This document shows, piece after piece, positions 1-9,219 of a stretch of 64,000 nucleotides of DNA. Numbering within the stretch: position 1 is the first letter of the stretch; the number at the start of each line of letters is the position of its first letter. The notes beneath the pieces were generated by a model, which saw nothing but the letters and a program-made list of their open reading frames with translations, had not been told where the DNA came from and did not search any database. Source of the DNA: Lysinibacillus pinottii (GTDB taxonomy: Bacteria > Bacillota > Bacilli > Bacillales_A > Planococcaceae); NCBI RefSeq assembly GCF_024753545.1, contig NZ_JANTOO010000020.1, forward strand, positions 1 through 64,000, in the 5' to 3' direction. The translations under genes and the position numbers were made by a program.

Positions 1-1
1 C

Positions 2-709
2 GTTTCGCACACTGAACATTTACTGTCAATTGGGCAAAAGCGTTTCTTCGCCGTGCTTATTCCCATTGCCTTTATATTAGATGTAATCACGATGTCAGTA
101 TTCAAATTAACGGGCGGCGATGCAACTGCTCTAATCGGTGGAACCTCTGTTTTTATCCTACTTTTGCTTAGTATTGTTACTCATAAAGCGGAGGGTCTCG
201 AGAAGACAACAAGCTATTTGATACAAGGGTTCCAATTCGGCTTTAAAGTTTTCGGCCCTGTTATCCCAATCGCCGCATTCTTCTATCTTGGAGATGCTGG
301 CTTTACACAAATCATCGGGGACCATCTCCCCGCTACCTCACACGGCATTGTTAATGATCTTGGAGTTGGCCTTGCCGCGGTCGTACCTTTAACAAAGGAA
401 ATTGCTGTTATGACGTTAGCGGTTGTTGGAGCTATTACTGGATTGGATGGTTCGGGCTTCTCTGGAATTTCTTTAGCAGGCTCAATTGGCAGTCTATTTG
501 GGAATGCCATTGGTGGGGGAACAGCCACTTTAACTGCTTTAGGGCAAATCACAGCTATTTGGGTTGGTGGTGGCACCTTGATTCCTTGGGCTTTAATTCC
601 AGCTGCTGCTATTTGTAATGTCAGCCCATTTGAACTGGCAAGGCGGAACTTAATTCCTGTAGCCATTGGGCTTGTTGTGACGACGATTGTAGCGGTGTTT
701 TTGATTTAA
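2..709 (+). CDS. Multi-pass membrane transporter, 3' part only
   Basis: The reading frame is open to the left edge of the window, so the gene starts outside it; the first in-window start codon (GTG at 53) is probably internal. About 235 residues are visible, made almost entirely of hydrophobic helices separated by Gly-rich loops, such as GNAIGGGTATLTALG and IWVGGGTLIPWALIP. This resembles the second half of permeases of the ion-transporter/GntP type, in which glycine-rich re-entrant loops line the path. The substrate cannot be told. No neighbour on the same strand helps, and the next genes point the other way. Transporter: fairly sure; family: tentative. Confidence 0.6.
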   Translation, partial: VSHTEHLLSIGQKRFFAVLIPIAFILDVITMSVFKLTGGDATALIGGTSVFILLLLSIVTHKAEGLEKTTSYLIQGFQFGFKVFGPVIPIAAFFYLGDAGFTQIIGDHLPATSHGIVNDLGVGLAAVVPLTKEIAVMTLAVVGAITGLDGSGFSGISLAGSIGSLFGNAIGGGTATLTALGQITAIWVGGGTLIPWALIPAAAICNVSPFELARRNLIPVAIGLVVTTIVAVFLI

Positions 710-846
710 ATAAGGCGCTCCCTGATAAAATTTTTATGGGCCTATGTACCTTCATATGTCTAAATTGGAAACAGCTCAGGTTGATAGAATGCTAATTTGT
801 CTTATATTGGTGGCGGTATACTGATTCCCATAAAAGAAATATAAGT

Positions 847-872
847 AAGACCACCCTTTACGGAGTGGTCTT
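847..872 (+). terminator. Hairpin after the truncated transporter gene
   Basis: AAGACCAC and GTGGTCTT form a perfect 8-bp stem about 140 bases past the stop codon at 709. The T-tract is weak on both strands, so termination is only probable. Confidence 0.4.
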
Positions 873-906
873 CATTGTTATAATCAGTCTCTGTAAATTG
901 TCATTT

Positions 907-1150
907 CTATTGGGGAAATTCATAGTAGTAAAAACTATTATCATCTGCTCGTCCCTTAATAATTGTGCCTGAACTATTATTAATTAGATCTGACGCCAAA
1001 TATCGGTATTTTTCGCCCTTTTTAAAACATCTTCAGGCGCAGGTATTTTAAATGGATCGATTTAATCTTTATCAACACTAAAAGTTGATGAATAACCCTT
1101 TAAAGCGCCATCGGCAATACCTCGCATACTGACATTGCGACTGAGCTGAT
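907..1150 (-). pseudogene. Decayed coding remnant, unknown family
   Basis: On the minus strand, coherent protein-like sequence can be read but not in one frame. One frame gives NQLSRNVSMRGIADGALKGY..., followed by a TAA at about 1062 and then IDPFKIPAPEDVLKRAKNTDIWRQ. The reading continues in the next frame as DLINNSSGTIIKGRADD... and ends at a TAG at 907-909. No start codon or ribosome site is evident. It is best read as the 3' remnant of a gene broken by at least one nonsense change and one frameshift. I do not recognise the family. Confidence 0.4.
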
Positions 1151-1168
1151 TAATAACTCTCTCCCCAC

Positions 1169-2662
1169 TTAGTTTGATTCTTTAGGAATTAATACACTTT
1201 CAGTTTCATGGGATTCTAATTCTAAAGGTGATTCAATTAATTCATAAAACTCTTGGTTATCGGTAACATGGTTTTTAGATGTTGCCAAAGAAACTATTAT
1301 TCCTACAATAGTAGCTACAATTACAGCAATAGGGCTAATAAAATAAATTGGGAAGCTTAAAGTTATAGCGATTCCGGAATATGCTAACCCTGAAATCATT
1401 GATGAAAGTGCGCCCAAACTGTTGTACTTTTTCCAATACAATGAAATTAGTATCGGAATTGCCACTATACCTGTAAAAGTTGATAAAAACAGCAATGAGT
1501 TTTGAATATTTCCAATGAAAACGATCCCAAAAATTAATGTAGAAGCTGCAATTATAACAAAACATATTCTTGAAGCAATTATGAATTGTCTATCCCCTTT
1601 ATTTTTCAAGAAATATCTGCGTACAACATCATTTACAATGATTGAAACTGCAGAATTCCAAACTGCAATCAGAGTGCTAACCCCTACAAGTAATAATGTT
1701 ACTAATAGTAATCCTTGTACTAATGAGTTACTTTGAGTTGCTATTAATAAAGGTAACGCTTCCTCTGGTTTATCCAGACTTGGGAATACAACTTTTGAGA
1801 ACATTGTAGCTAAAACGACCATACCGTATAACACTACAATGAAAAATGTATTCCATAGCATAGCTGTATAAGCAACTTTTTCATTCTTTGCTGAGAAGAT
1901 TCGTTGACCATACCAAGGGGCAGCAATATATAAGAACAGAATTTGCAGGCCCCATGTCAATGCGATAGGGAAGTTAACCTCTGTATCCCAAACTGGTGCC
2001 AAAGATAAAAGTTTCGGTTCGTATACTTGACTCAAACTTCCAAATCCACCAGCTGCACTAATACCAATAAATAAAATTGTTGGAATCCCAATCATAATCA
2101 TTATAAATGCTACAACATCAATACCAATTGCTGTCAATAATCCACCAGTGATACTTAAAATTAGACAAATCACTACAATTGTTATGGAAAAGATTACTGG
2201 ATCTACCCCAAGTAAAACGCTTCCTATTACTGCTAAACCTGCTAGATACGAAGCTGGTGCTAGCCATGTATAGAACAATGTGATGATGGCTGACATAAAT
2301 CTTATAAGTTCTGAGTATTTTTCATTCTTAAAACGTTTATCAAAAAATTGAGAAATGGTTGAAATATTTAATTTCCTATATTTTTTAGCAACCGTAAATG
2401 CGTATGCAAGAAATACCGCAATAAATATTAAAGATGTATACCACATACCAACAGTACCAAATAGATAAGCTACAGAAGCTCCACCTATTAAAGTTGCTGT
2501 ATTAAACTCTGCTGCTACTAGAGTTGCCGTTAATGCAAATAATCCTGTTCCTTTGCCAGCCAAATTATAATCTTGATAAGTTTTTATCTTTCTGAACGTA
2601 TTGTAGGATACCGCAAATAATATAACCAAAAAAATGGAGACGATAATATATTTAGTAACCAT
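1169..2662 (-). CDS. Sodium:solute symporter (SSS family)
   Basis: 497 residues with about 13 predicted hydrophobic helices, the normal size for the SSS family, which couples solute uptake to sodium entry. The N-terminal part DYNLAGKGTGLFALTATLVAAEFNTATL has the typical layout of SSS helix 1-2 (a YxxAGR-like motif followed by the sodium-site helix). The start ATG is preceded by GGGAGGAAT. It is the last gene of the run M20 hydrolase, alcohol dehydrogenase, aldehyde dehydrogenase, symporter, so it probably imports the substrate of that operon. About 210 bases and a possible hairpin separate it from the aldehyde dehydrogenase, so it may also have its own promoter. Confidence 0.85.
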   Translation of the reverse strand: MVTKYIIVSIFLVILFAVSYNTFRKIKTYQDYNLAGKGTGLFALTATLVAAEFNTATLIGGASVAYLFGTVGMWYTSLIFIAVFLAYAFTVAKKYRKLNISTISQFFDKRFKNEKYSELIRFMSAIITLFYTWLAPASYLAGLAVIGSVLLGVDPVIFSITIVVICLILSITGGLLTAIGIDVVAFIMIMIGIPTILFIGISAAGGFGSLSQVYEPKLLSLAPVWDTEVNFPIALTWGLQILFLYIAAPWYGQRIFSAKNEKVAYTAMLWNTFFIVVLYGMVVLATMFSKVVFPSLDKPEEALPLLIATQSNSLVQGLLLVTLLLVGVSTLIAVWNSAVSIIVNDVVRRYFLKNKGDRQFIIASRICFVIIAASTLIFGIVFIGNIQNSLLFLSTFTGIVAIPILISLYWKKYNSLGALSSMISGLAYSGIAITLSFPIYFISPIAVIVATIVGIIVSLATSKNHVTDNQEFYELIESPLELESHETESVLIPKESN

Positions 2663-2754
2663 GCTATTCCTCCCTTTATAAGGAAATTTATGAATGATTA
2701 AAAAACTTTAAATCATTACTTGAAAGCCTAAGACTAAATGGACATGAATTATCA

Positions 2755-2804
2755 TAAAAACAGCTAGATTAATGTAAACTTGCTATATGAGATAATATAG
2801 CTGT
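2755..2804 (-). terminator. Possible attenuator between aldehyde dehydrogenase and symporter
   Basis: ACAGCTA and TAGCTGT form inverted arms around a long AT-rich loop, followed on the minus strand by five T. It lies between the aldehyde dehydrogenase stop (2874) and the symporter start (2662). It may reduce read-through to the symporter. Confidence 0.35.
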
Positions 2805-2873
2805 CTTATTTATACTGTTTGAATTACATTATTTGTTCGATCGATATCCCTAATATATGGAAATATAATTTTA

Positions 2874-4334
2874 TTAAGATAAATTTACCCAAACTGTTTT
2901 CACTTCAGTATAATTATCCAAAGCGTATGACCCCATTTCACGGCCAAACCCTGACTTTTTATATCCACCAAATGGAGATGCAGGATTTGTTGCATTGTAG
3001 CAATTAATCCAAACTGAACCGGCTTTTAATTTGTTTGCAAGTCGATGTGCTTTTGTTAAGTTCTCAGTCCAAATACCAGCTCCTAAGCCGAATTCTGAAT
3101 CATTAGCTCGATGAATTATCTCTTCTTCAGAATTAAATTTAGACACTACCATAACCGGACCAAAAATTTCTTCTCTAGAAATTCTCATAGAATCATTAAC
3201 ATCTACAAAAATTGTAGGTTCAACGAAGCATCCTTGCTCTGATGCTTTACCTCCATATAAGATTTTCGCTCCCTCTTCTTGTCCAATTTTAATATAATTT
3301 ACTACACGCTCTTTTTGTTCTAGTGAAACTAAAGATCCCATCGTCGTATTGTGAGATAATCCACTACCTAGTTTCACCTTTTCGGCACGTTCAGTTAATT
3401 TCGCAATAAAAATGTCATAAATATCTTCATGCACGTAAACTCTGGAACCTGCACTACATACTTCACCTTGGTTATACATTATGCCTGCAAATACTCCATC
3501 AGCTGCTTTCTCTAAATTTGCATCAGATAGGACAATATTCGGAGACTTACCTCCTAATTCTAATGTTACTCGCTTCATTGTATTTGCGGCTTCTTTCATA
3601 ATAATTTGACCTACAGCAGTAGAACCTGTGAATGCGATTTTATTGACTAATGGATGCTTAACCAATGCATCTCCTGTAGTTTCACCGTGACCAGAAATAA
3701 TATTTACTACACCCTTAGGGATTCCTGCTAATTCTACTAATCTAGCTAAATATAATACAGAAAGGGGTGTCTGTTCTGCTGATTTAAGGACAACTGTACA
3801 GCCTGTAGCTAATGCTGGAGCAATTTTCCAAGATGCCATCATTAAAGGGAAGTTCCAAGGAATAATTTGACCAACTACACCAACTGGTTCATGACGTGTA
3901 TAGTTTAAAAAGTTATCGCCGATCGGAATGGTTTGACCCATATTTTTAGTCGCCCAACCAGCAAAATATTTAAATTGGCCTACAGCATTTGGAATATCGT
4001 TTTCGAATAGTTCCGTAATAGGTTTCCCATTGTCTAAGCTATCAATTTCTGCTAGCTCTTGTTTATGCTCATCAATGAGTTCGCCTAATTTATAAATTAG
4101 ACTTCCTCTTTCAGCTGGAGTCATAGTAGACCACGGACCATTCTCAAATGCTTCCTTAGCTGCTAAGACCGCTTTATTCACATCTCCCACACTTGCCTCA
4201 TGAACCTTTGCTAATACTTCATTATTAGCTGGATTGAATGTCTCAAAAATAACATTATTTGAAGAAGGTACAAATTCACCATTAATATACAGATACGCAT
4301 CGTTCTCTAAAAATTCAGACACTTTTTTTGACAA
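2874..4334 (-). CDS. NAD(P)-dependent aldehyde dehydrogenase
   Basis: 486 residues from a TTG codon. The ALDH landmarks are all present: FTGSTAVGQ (cofactor site), LELGGKSPNIV with the general-base Glu, NQGEVCSAGSRV with the catalytic Cys, and EIFGPV near the C-terminus. It would oxidise an aldehyde, probably the product of the alcohol dehydrogenase encoded just upstream. The start is odd. The good ribosome site (AAGGAG) stands before an ATG at 4354-4352 in another frame, which reads MNKTIEICQKK and then meets the heptamer A-AAA-AAG at 4328-4322. A -1 shift there, or one extra A, joins it in frame to VSEFLENDAYLYINGEF, the usual N-terminus of this family. Confidence 0.92.
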   Translation of the reverse strand: MSKKVSEFLENDAYLYINGEFVPSSNNVIFETFNPANNEVLAKVHEASVGDVNKAVLAAKEAFENGPWSTMTPAERGSLIYKLGELIDEHKQELAEIDSLDNGKPITELFENDIPNAVGQFKYFAGWATKNMGQTIPIGDNFLNYTRHEPVGVVGQIIPWNFPLMMASWKIAPALATGCTVVLKSAEQTPLSVLYLARLVELAGIPKGVVNIISGHGETTGDALVKHPLVNKIAFTGSTAVGQIIMKEAANTMKRVTLELGGKSPNIVLSDANLEKAADGVFAGIMYNQGEVCSAGSRVYVHEDIYDIFIAKLTERAEKVKLGSGLSHNTTMGSLVSLEQKERVVNYIKIGQEEGAKILYGGKASEQGCFVEPTIFVDVNDSMRISREEIFGPVMVVSKFNSEEEIIHRANDSEFGLGAGIWTENLTKAHRLANKLKAGSVWINCYNATNPASPFGGYKKSGFGREMGSYALDNYTEVKTVWVNLS

Positions 4335-4376
4335 ATCTCAATTGTTTTATTCATAATCACACTCTCCTTTTTTGAT

Positions 4377-5546
4377 TTATAGAGCTTTCGATAAAATAGT
4401 ATAAATATCTTTTCTCGTTGCATTTCTAGGATTTGCATTCATATATAATTCATCGTTGAATGCAATATCAGTTAAGACATCAATGCTTGATTTCTCAATC
4501 CCAATATCATTTAATTTCGCTGGAATCCCAACCTCTAATGTTAGTTCTTTAACACGTTTTACCCCAGCCTTAGCTGCATCCTCTACTGACATTCCCCAAG
4601 TATTTACACGTAAAGCTTGAGCAATATCTGCAAATTTCTTTGGATTAGAAATCCAGTTATATTCCAATACATACGGTAATAAAATTGCATTTACGATTCC
4701 ATGAGGTGCATCAAATTGTGCACCGATAGCATGTGAAATTCCATGCACTAAGCCTAAGCCACCATTTGACATACCGATACCAGTTGAAGCGCTTGCTTGT
4801 ACCATTTTATTCATAGCTGAAACATTAGTAGTATCGGCCACTGCTTCTAATATAGCTTCTCCAATTACTTTTACTGCATGAAGGTTAAGAGCATCAGTCA
4901 AAATAGACCCATTTCTAGAAACATACCCCTCAATAGCATGAGTAAGTGCGTCCATTCCTGTCGTTGAAACTAGCGAACTAGGCATTCCTAATAATAAATC
5001 GCCATCTAAAATAGCTGCTTTAGGGAATAGTGCCTCTCCAAATACCAATTTCTTTGTTTTCAATTCTTTATCATCTTCAGTAATTACAGCTGCATGACCA
5101 CCTTCACTTCCTGTTCCAACTGTAGTTGGGATAGCGAAAACTGGTAACGGTTGATTTTGATAAAGGTCAAAGCCAAAGTAATCAGAAATTGATCCTCCAT
5201 TTGTAAAAAGTACAGCTAATGCTTTGGCTGTATCAATAACACTTCCTCCACCTACTGCAACAATTTTCTTAATCCCTTTATCTTTATATAATTCATAGAT
5301 TGCATTAGTAGCTGTAACACTAGGATTCGGTTTGACGTCATTAAAAATATGCTTTTCTGTTGAGACGCCTTCCAATGAATTAATAACTTTGTTTAAAATA
5401 CCAGAAGCCTCAATTCCTTTATCAGTAACTACTAAAATATTCCCGTCTTCAAACTTTTCAAGAGTAGTTGAGAGAAACTTCAAACTCCCCGATCCTGTGT
5501 ACACCGTCGTTTTTGACATAAATTCAGTATTATTTAATTCACCCAT
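4377..5546 (-). CDS. Iron-containing (group III) alcohol dehydrogenase
   Basis: 389 residues, the full length for Fe-ADH enzymes. The N-terminal Rossmann-like half has GGGSVIDTAKALAV (NAD binding), then IPTTVGTGSEGG. The metal-binding half has DALTHAIEGYVS and GLVHGISHAIGA...APHGIVNAILLP, which supply the Asp and His ligands. It interconverts an alcohol and an aldehyde. ATG start with AAGGAGG 9 bases upstream. It lies between the M20 hydrolase and the aldehyde dehydrogenase with gaps of about 20 bases, so the three are surely one operon converting an alcohol to an acid. Confidence 0.93.
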   Translation of the reverse strand: MGELNNTEFMSKTTVYTGSGSLKFLSTTLEKFEDGNILVVTDKGIEASGILNKVINSLEGVSTEKHIFNDVKPNPSVTATNAIYELYKDKGIKKIVAVGGGSVIDTAKALAVLFTNGGSISDYFGFDLYQNQPLPVFAIPTTVGTGSEGGHAAVITEDDKELKTKKLVFGEALFPKAAILDGDLLLGMPSSLVSTTGMDALTHAIEGYVSRNGSILTDALNLHAVKVIGEAILEAVADTTNVSAMNKMVQASASTGIGMSNGGLGLVHGISHAIGAQFDAPHGIVNAILLPYVLEYNWISNPKKFADIAQALRVNTWGMSVEDAAKAGVKRVKELTLEVGIPAKLNDIGIEKSSIDVLTDIAFNDELYMNANPRNATRKDIYTILSKAL

Positions 5547-5565
5547 TTTATAGTCCTCCTTAGAT

Positions 5566-6765
5566 TTAATAAATGTCCTGGAAATTTTTTGCTAGATTAA
5601 CATAGTAATTGATTGATTTAATTAAACTCTCAATTTCAATATTTTCATTTGGCTGGTGGGCTAGTTTTTCATCCCCAGCACCATAAATTATTATTGGACA
5701 ATCCAATGATTTTCCGAAGATAGATGCGTCTGTATAGTAATTGACACCAATATTTTCAATTTCTTTTGAGTTTAAATCCTTATTCAATTTTTGTGCATAT
5801 TGTATGAATTTGTCTTTGCTATCATTTAAGAGAGGTCTTAAATTTTGTAAAACACTAATACTAGCTACAAAAGATGGATCGTTCGACTTTAGTTTTCTAA
5901 TCACTTCTTCAATACTTTTTATCACTAACTCATTTGTCTCAGCCGTTACTGTTCTAATATCAACTGCGACTGTGCATTTATCAGGAATAACATTTGTTGC
6001 AACCCCACCGTCAATCCTATTAACACTCATTGTAGTACTTCCTAATAGCTCATCTTTTAAAGGGAATGCTAAGTTATTTAGTTCTTCTAAAATCTTTAAC
6101 ATATTCGAAATAGCATTAATTCCTTGTTTAGGCATTGAGCCATGTGCTGTTTTACCAAAGGTACTAATTTCAAGCCAAAGCACACCCTTATGTCCAATAA
6201 ATACTTCCAAACTAGTAGGTTCCGCAATAACTATGGCACCAGGATTTTCTATAACTCCATTATCCATTAGGGTCCGTGCACCTAAACAATCTACTTCCTC
6301 ACCTGCAGTTCCTAAAAATATGATGTCATGTTCTAATACGGTTCCAGATTCTTTAAGAATTAGCATAGCCTCTATGAGTGCTGCTACCCCACCTTTCATA
6401 TCGCAAGTACCTCGTCCATAAATTAAGCCATTTTCTACCCTTGCTTCGAATGGATCATAATCCCATTCATCTTCCCCAATCGGTACAGTATCTAAATGAC
6501 CGCTGAAGTAAAGCTTCTTCGCATTCTTATTTTTACCTCGTAAGTAAATGACTATAGTAGATCGATTTTCTAATGACTCTATAATTTTTGTTTCTAAACC
6601 AAAATCTTTTACAAATACATCTAAAAGTGAGGCAAGTTCCTTCTCATTACCAGGAGGATTTACAGTATTAATTTGTACTAAACATCTTAATAAATTCACT
6701 ACTCTTTCCTTATTTACAATCTCCATATCTACAACTTCTTCATTTATAATTTTCAATCCCTCCAT
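5566..6765 (-). CDS. M20 family metallo-hydrolase (ArgE/DapE/acylase type)
   Basis: 399 residues. The two-zinc site of M20 enzymes is complete: SGHLDTVP, GRGTCDMKGG, GTAGEEVDCLGA (catalytic Glu pair), AEPTSLEVFIGHKG, and AGDEKLAHQPNE at the C-terminus. The dimerisation domain lies between them and contains KTAHGSMP. Such enzymes cleave an amide bond, as in acetylornithine, succinyl-diaminopimelate or N-acyl amino acids. Here, as the first gene of the operon, it may release the alcohol or amine oxidised by the next two enzymes. The start is uncertain: no ribosome site precedes ATG 6765, and the in-frame ATG at 6726 is an alternative. Confidence 0.88.
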   Translation of the reverse strand: MEGLKIINEEVVDMEIVNKERVVNLLRCLVQINTVNPPGNEKELASLLDVFVKDFGLETKIIESLENRSTIVIYLRGKNKNAKKLYFSGHLDTVPIGEDEWDYDPFEARVENGLIYGRGTCDMKGGVAALIEAMLILKESGTVLEHDIIFLGTAGEEVDCLGARTLMDNGVIENPGAIVIAEPTSLEVFIGHKGVLWLEISTFGKTAHGSMPKQGINAISNMLKILEELNNLAFPLKDELLGSTTMSVNRIDGGVATNVIPDKCTVAVDIRTVTAETNELVIKSIEEVIRKLKSNDPSFVASISVLQNLRPLLNDSKDKFIQYAQKLNKDLNSKEIENIGVNYYTDASIFGKSLDCPIIIYGAGDEKLAHQPNENIEIESLIKSINYYVNLAKNFQDIY

Positions 6766-6881
6766 AACAGAAAATTCTTTATATTCTGACTTATTTGCAA
6801 TTATATAGCTTCATTTGTTGTATAATTATCTAAATTAAGATTGAAATTATTGTACTTTTGAATAAAAAAGGGGGGGATTTT

Positions 6882-8482
6882 ATGAATTGTAAGGAATTGC
6901 TTGCTCTCGGTTGTTTTGAAAATACGGAAGTTATCACAGTTTGTCCACTAGCACAAAAAATTAAAAACGTAACATTTATCGATGCTCCTGACGGCGATAA
7001 GTGGTTAAGTTCAGGCGATTTTGTACTTACTACAGGTTTTTTCGTAAATTCTAATCAAATGCAATCTTGGGAAAGTGATTTATTGGCATTTATAAAAGTA
7101 TTAATTGAAAGAAAATGCTTTGGATTAGGTATTAAAATTGGAAGACATATTCCTTATATCCCAAGTGAATTAATAGAATATTGTAATAAAAAAGGCTTTC
7201 TTATTATTTCATTAAATAATGAATATCCCTGGACTGAATATTTAGGAGAAATTACAAACACTATTAATAAATTTAGAAATCAAGAAATAGAAGCATTAAA
7301 CAACGTCTATAATAAATTTCATACTTATTTGAAAGAAAGAAAAAAATAGACAGTCTAGCAGAAATTTTATATAAAATTATAGGAATTCCTTTAACAATTT
7401 ATCTTAAAGGTTTGAATATCCGTATAGATTATCCTGAGAAATTTGAACATGATTTAGAATTGGATTATCTTATAACAACTGTCTTTAGTGGAATCGGCAA
7501 TGAAATAGAAGAAGTCCGCTATAAAAATATTAATTTTACAATCAAATGGATTAATGAAAAAAACACTTTAGAGGGAGGAATTTTTATTTGGGGGTTATTA
7601 AATGAGGAGTCAGCAGAAGCCCCTGTTGCAATCGAACACGCAGCGCTAATAGCTAATTTACATGTAGAGCAACAAAATATTATAAAATCTATTGAACAAC
7701 GCCAAATGAATGAATTTTTGTTGGATTTGATCAATGATAACTATCAAACTAAAGAGCTATTAAATAAAAAGTTGATTGATTTAGATATAACTTTACATGA
7801 TCAGTATATTATAGCACTTGTTCAAATCCAGCCTATAAATAACGCGATTACGTTGCCTTCCTATCATGAAATTCTAAGTTTCTTTAATTGGTCTAACCTA
7901 TGTAAAGAAAATAATATATTAACCGGCCTAGATTTAAATAGCAAAATAATTATTTTATTACCCATAAATAACTATAGGTCCCTGTTAGATCATTTGGTAT
8001 ATGATATAAGTAAACATTTTCCAAAAATACGATTTTCAGTAGGTGTAAGTAGAAAATATAATTTTAATTCTTTGAAGGAATGTTATAGAGAAGCAAGGAT
8101 TGCATTAAACACGATAGTCAAACAATCCGCTAACGTACAAGACTCTAGACTAATTATTGTTGAATTTTCCAACCTATATTTAGAAAGGGTTTTATACTCA
8201 GAAAACTCAGATTTAGAAATGAGATATATTTATATGGAAACACTTGATCCAATAATACAGTATGATAAAAAAAATAAATCTAACTTTCTCGATACCTTGG
8301 AACATTTTATAAAAAGTAATATGAATATAGAAGTTACAGCTCAACAATTATATTTACATAAAAACACAATTAGATATCGTATGAAGTTAATTTCAGAGTT
8401 AATGAATATAGACTTCAATAACTTAAATACAATTATGTTGTTAAAAATCGCTTTTAATTATTTACATTTGATGAAAGAATAA
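6882..8482 (+). CDS. PucR family transcription regulator, split by a frame discontinuity
   Basis: Two frames together make one PucR-type regulator of about 533 residues. The first, from the ATG at 6882 (preceded by seven G), has the N-terminal PucR sensory domain (LSSGDFVLTTGFF...) and stops at a TAG at 7347. The second continues with IDSLAEILYKIIGIPLTIYLKGLNIR, which starts before its first start codon (TTG 7412). It ends with the PucR C-terminal helix-turn-helix, VTAQQLYLHKNTIRYRMKLI. The frames meet at seven A (7340-7346), where a -1 shift or one added A restores one protein. It is divergent from the M20 operon and probably its activator. Either a sequence error, real slippage or a mutation could explain it. 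Confidence 0.8.
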
Positions 8483-8809
8483 TTTTATTTCTCCAATTTA
8501 ATAGGATTGATTCCTAAACACTCGCCATCACGTAATTTTTCCCCTCTCTAATTTAACCTTTCTCTTGTCACTAAGCATCCCACTAAGTAGCCCGTATGAT
8601 GAAATGAAAAAACTTTCATCATACGGGCTCATATATCCCAGGCATAAACTTCTCCAAAAAAGGCATCCCGTGATTGCCGGCAGATCGTCGACAAGAGCAC
8701 TCGAAGAACTGTCCAGCACCGTAATTCGCCGAAGACAACCGTTCTGGCACATTACTCACACGTCATGCCCTATGAAAATTAAAGAGAATTCTTTTTCCGC
8801 TTAATCATC
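8483..8809. other. Gene-free stretch with a locally different composition
   Basis: No credible gene is seen. It holds the long inverted repeat at 8589-8629, then about 130 bases (8630-8760) noticeably richer in G and C than the flanks. Open frames of 74 and 79 codons cross it on both strands but lack ribosome sites and family features. It may be a fragment of a dispersed repeat. Confidence 0.4.
8589..8629. repeat. Perfect 16-bp inverted repeat with a 9-base loop
   Basis: AGCCCGTATGATGAAA at 8589-8604 is exactly complementary to TTTCATCATACGGGCT at 8614-8629, with loop TGAAAAAAC. No T-tract follows on either strand, so it is not a standard terminator. It lies just past the PucR regulator gene. 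Confidence 0.75.
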
Positions 8810-9082
8810 ATGATTGCAGTTGGTGCTTTTCTCATTAGCAGCCCAATAGACTGGATTATTTTAGAAATTTTAACAATTTCTTTTTTCGCTAAAATTCCAT
8901 GTATATTTGACCAACTCGCATTTTGGGGAATAATTGCTTTAGCTGTTGTTGGCGTAGTCACTGCCATTGCACTACTGGGCTTTATTTTACCGATTGTAAT
9001 TTCCTTATTACCTTTTATCATCCTTATTTTTTTAGCTGTATCTTTATATCGATTCTTCAATTATTCATACAACTTCAAATAA
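8810..9082 (+). CDS. Small hydrophobic protein, probable three-helix membrane protein
   Basis: 90 residues, almost entirely hydrophobic, with three likely membrane segments at about 3-25, 38-60 and 62-82, ending in a short polar tail, YRFFNYSYNFK. The ATG has no clear ribosome site, which lowers confidence. The opposite strand is also open across the same bases, but that reading is Lys-rich with low-complexity composition and looks like a shadow. No family is recognised. Confidence 0.4.
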   Translation: MIAVGAFLISSPIDWIILEILTISFFAKIPCIFDQLAFWGIIALAVVGVVTAIALLGFILPIVISLLPFIILIFLAVSLYRFFNYSYNFK

Positions 9083-9219
9083 AATAACGTTCACAAATGA
9101 AAGCTTGGGCTTTTATAGCGGAATATTGTCTATGCAGCCTTTTATGCAATTTCTTTAACAGTCAGTAACAGTAACGGTTGGATAGTTTTTGGGGCATTGT
9201 AGAAGCCCTCTCTTTCACT

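Noticed and set aside
283..666. Long minus-strand frame inside the first transporter
   Set aside because: It is the antisense of a membrane protein; composition is Pro/Ile-rich and there is no ribosome site.
8528..8752. 74-codon minus-strand frame and 79-codon plus-strand frame in the gap after the PucR gene
   Set aside because: Both cross the perfect inverted repeat, neither has a ribosome site, and no family is recognised.
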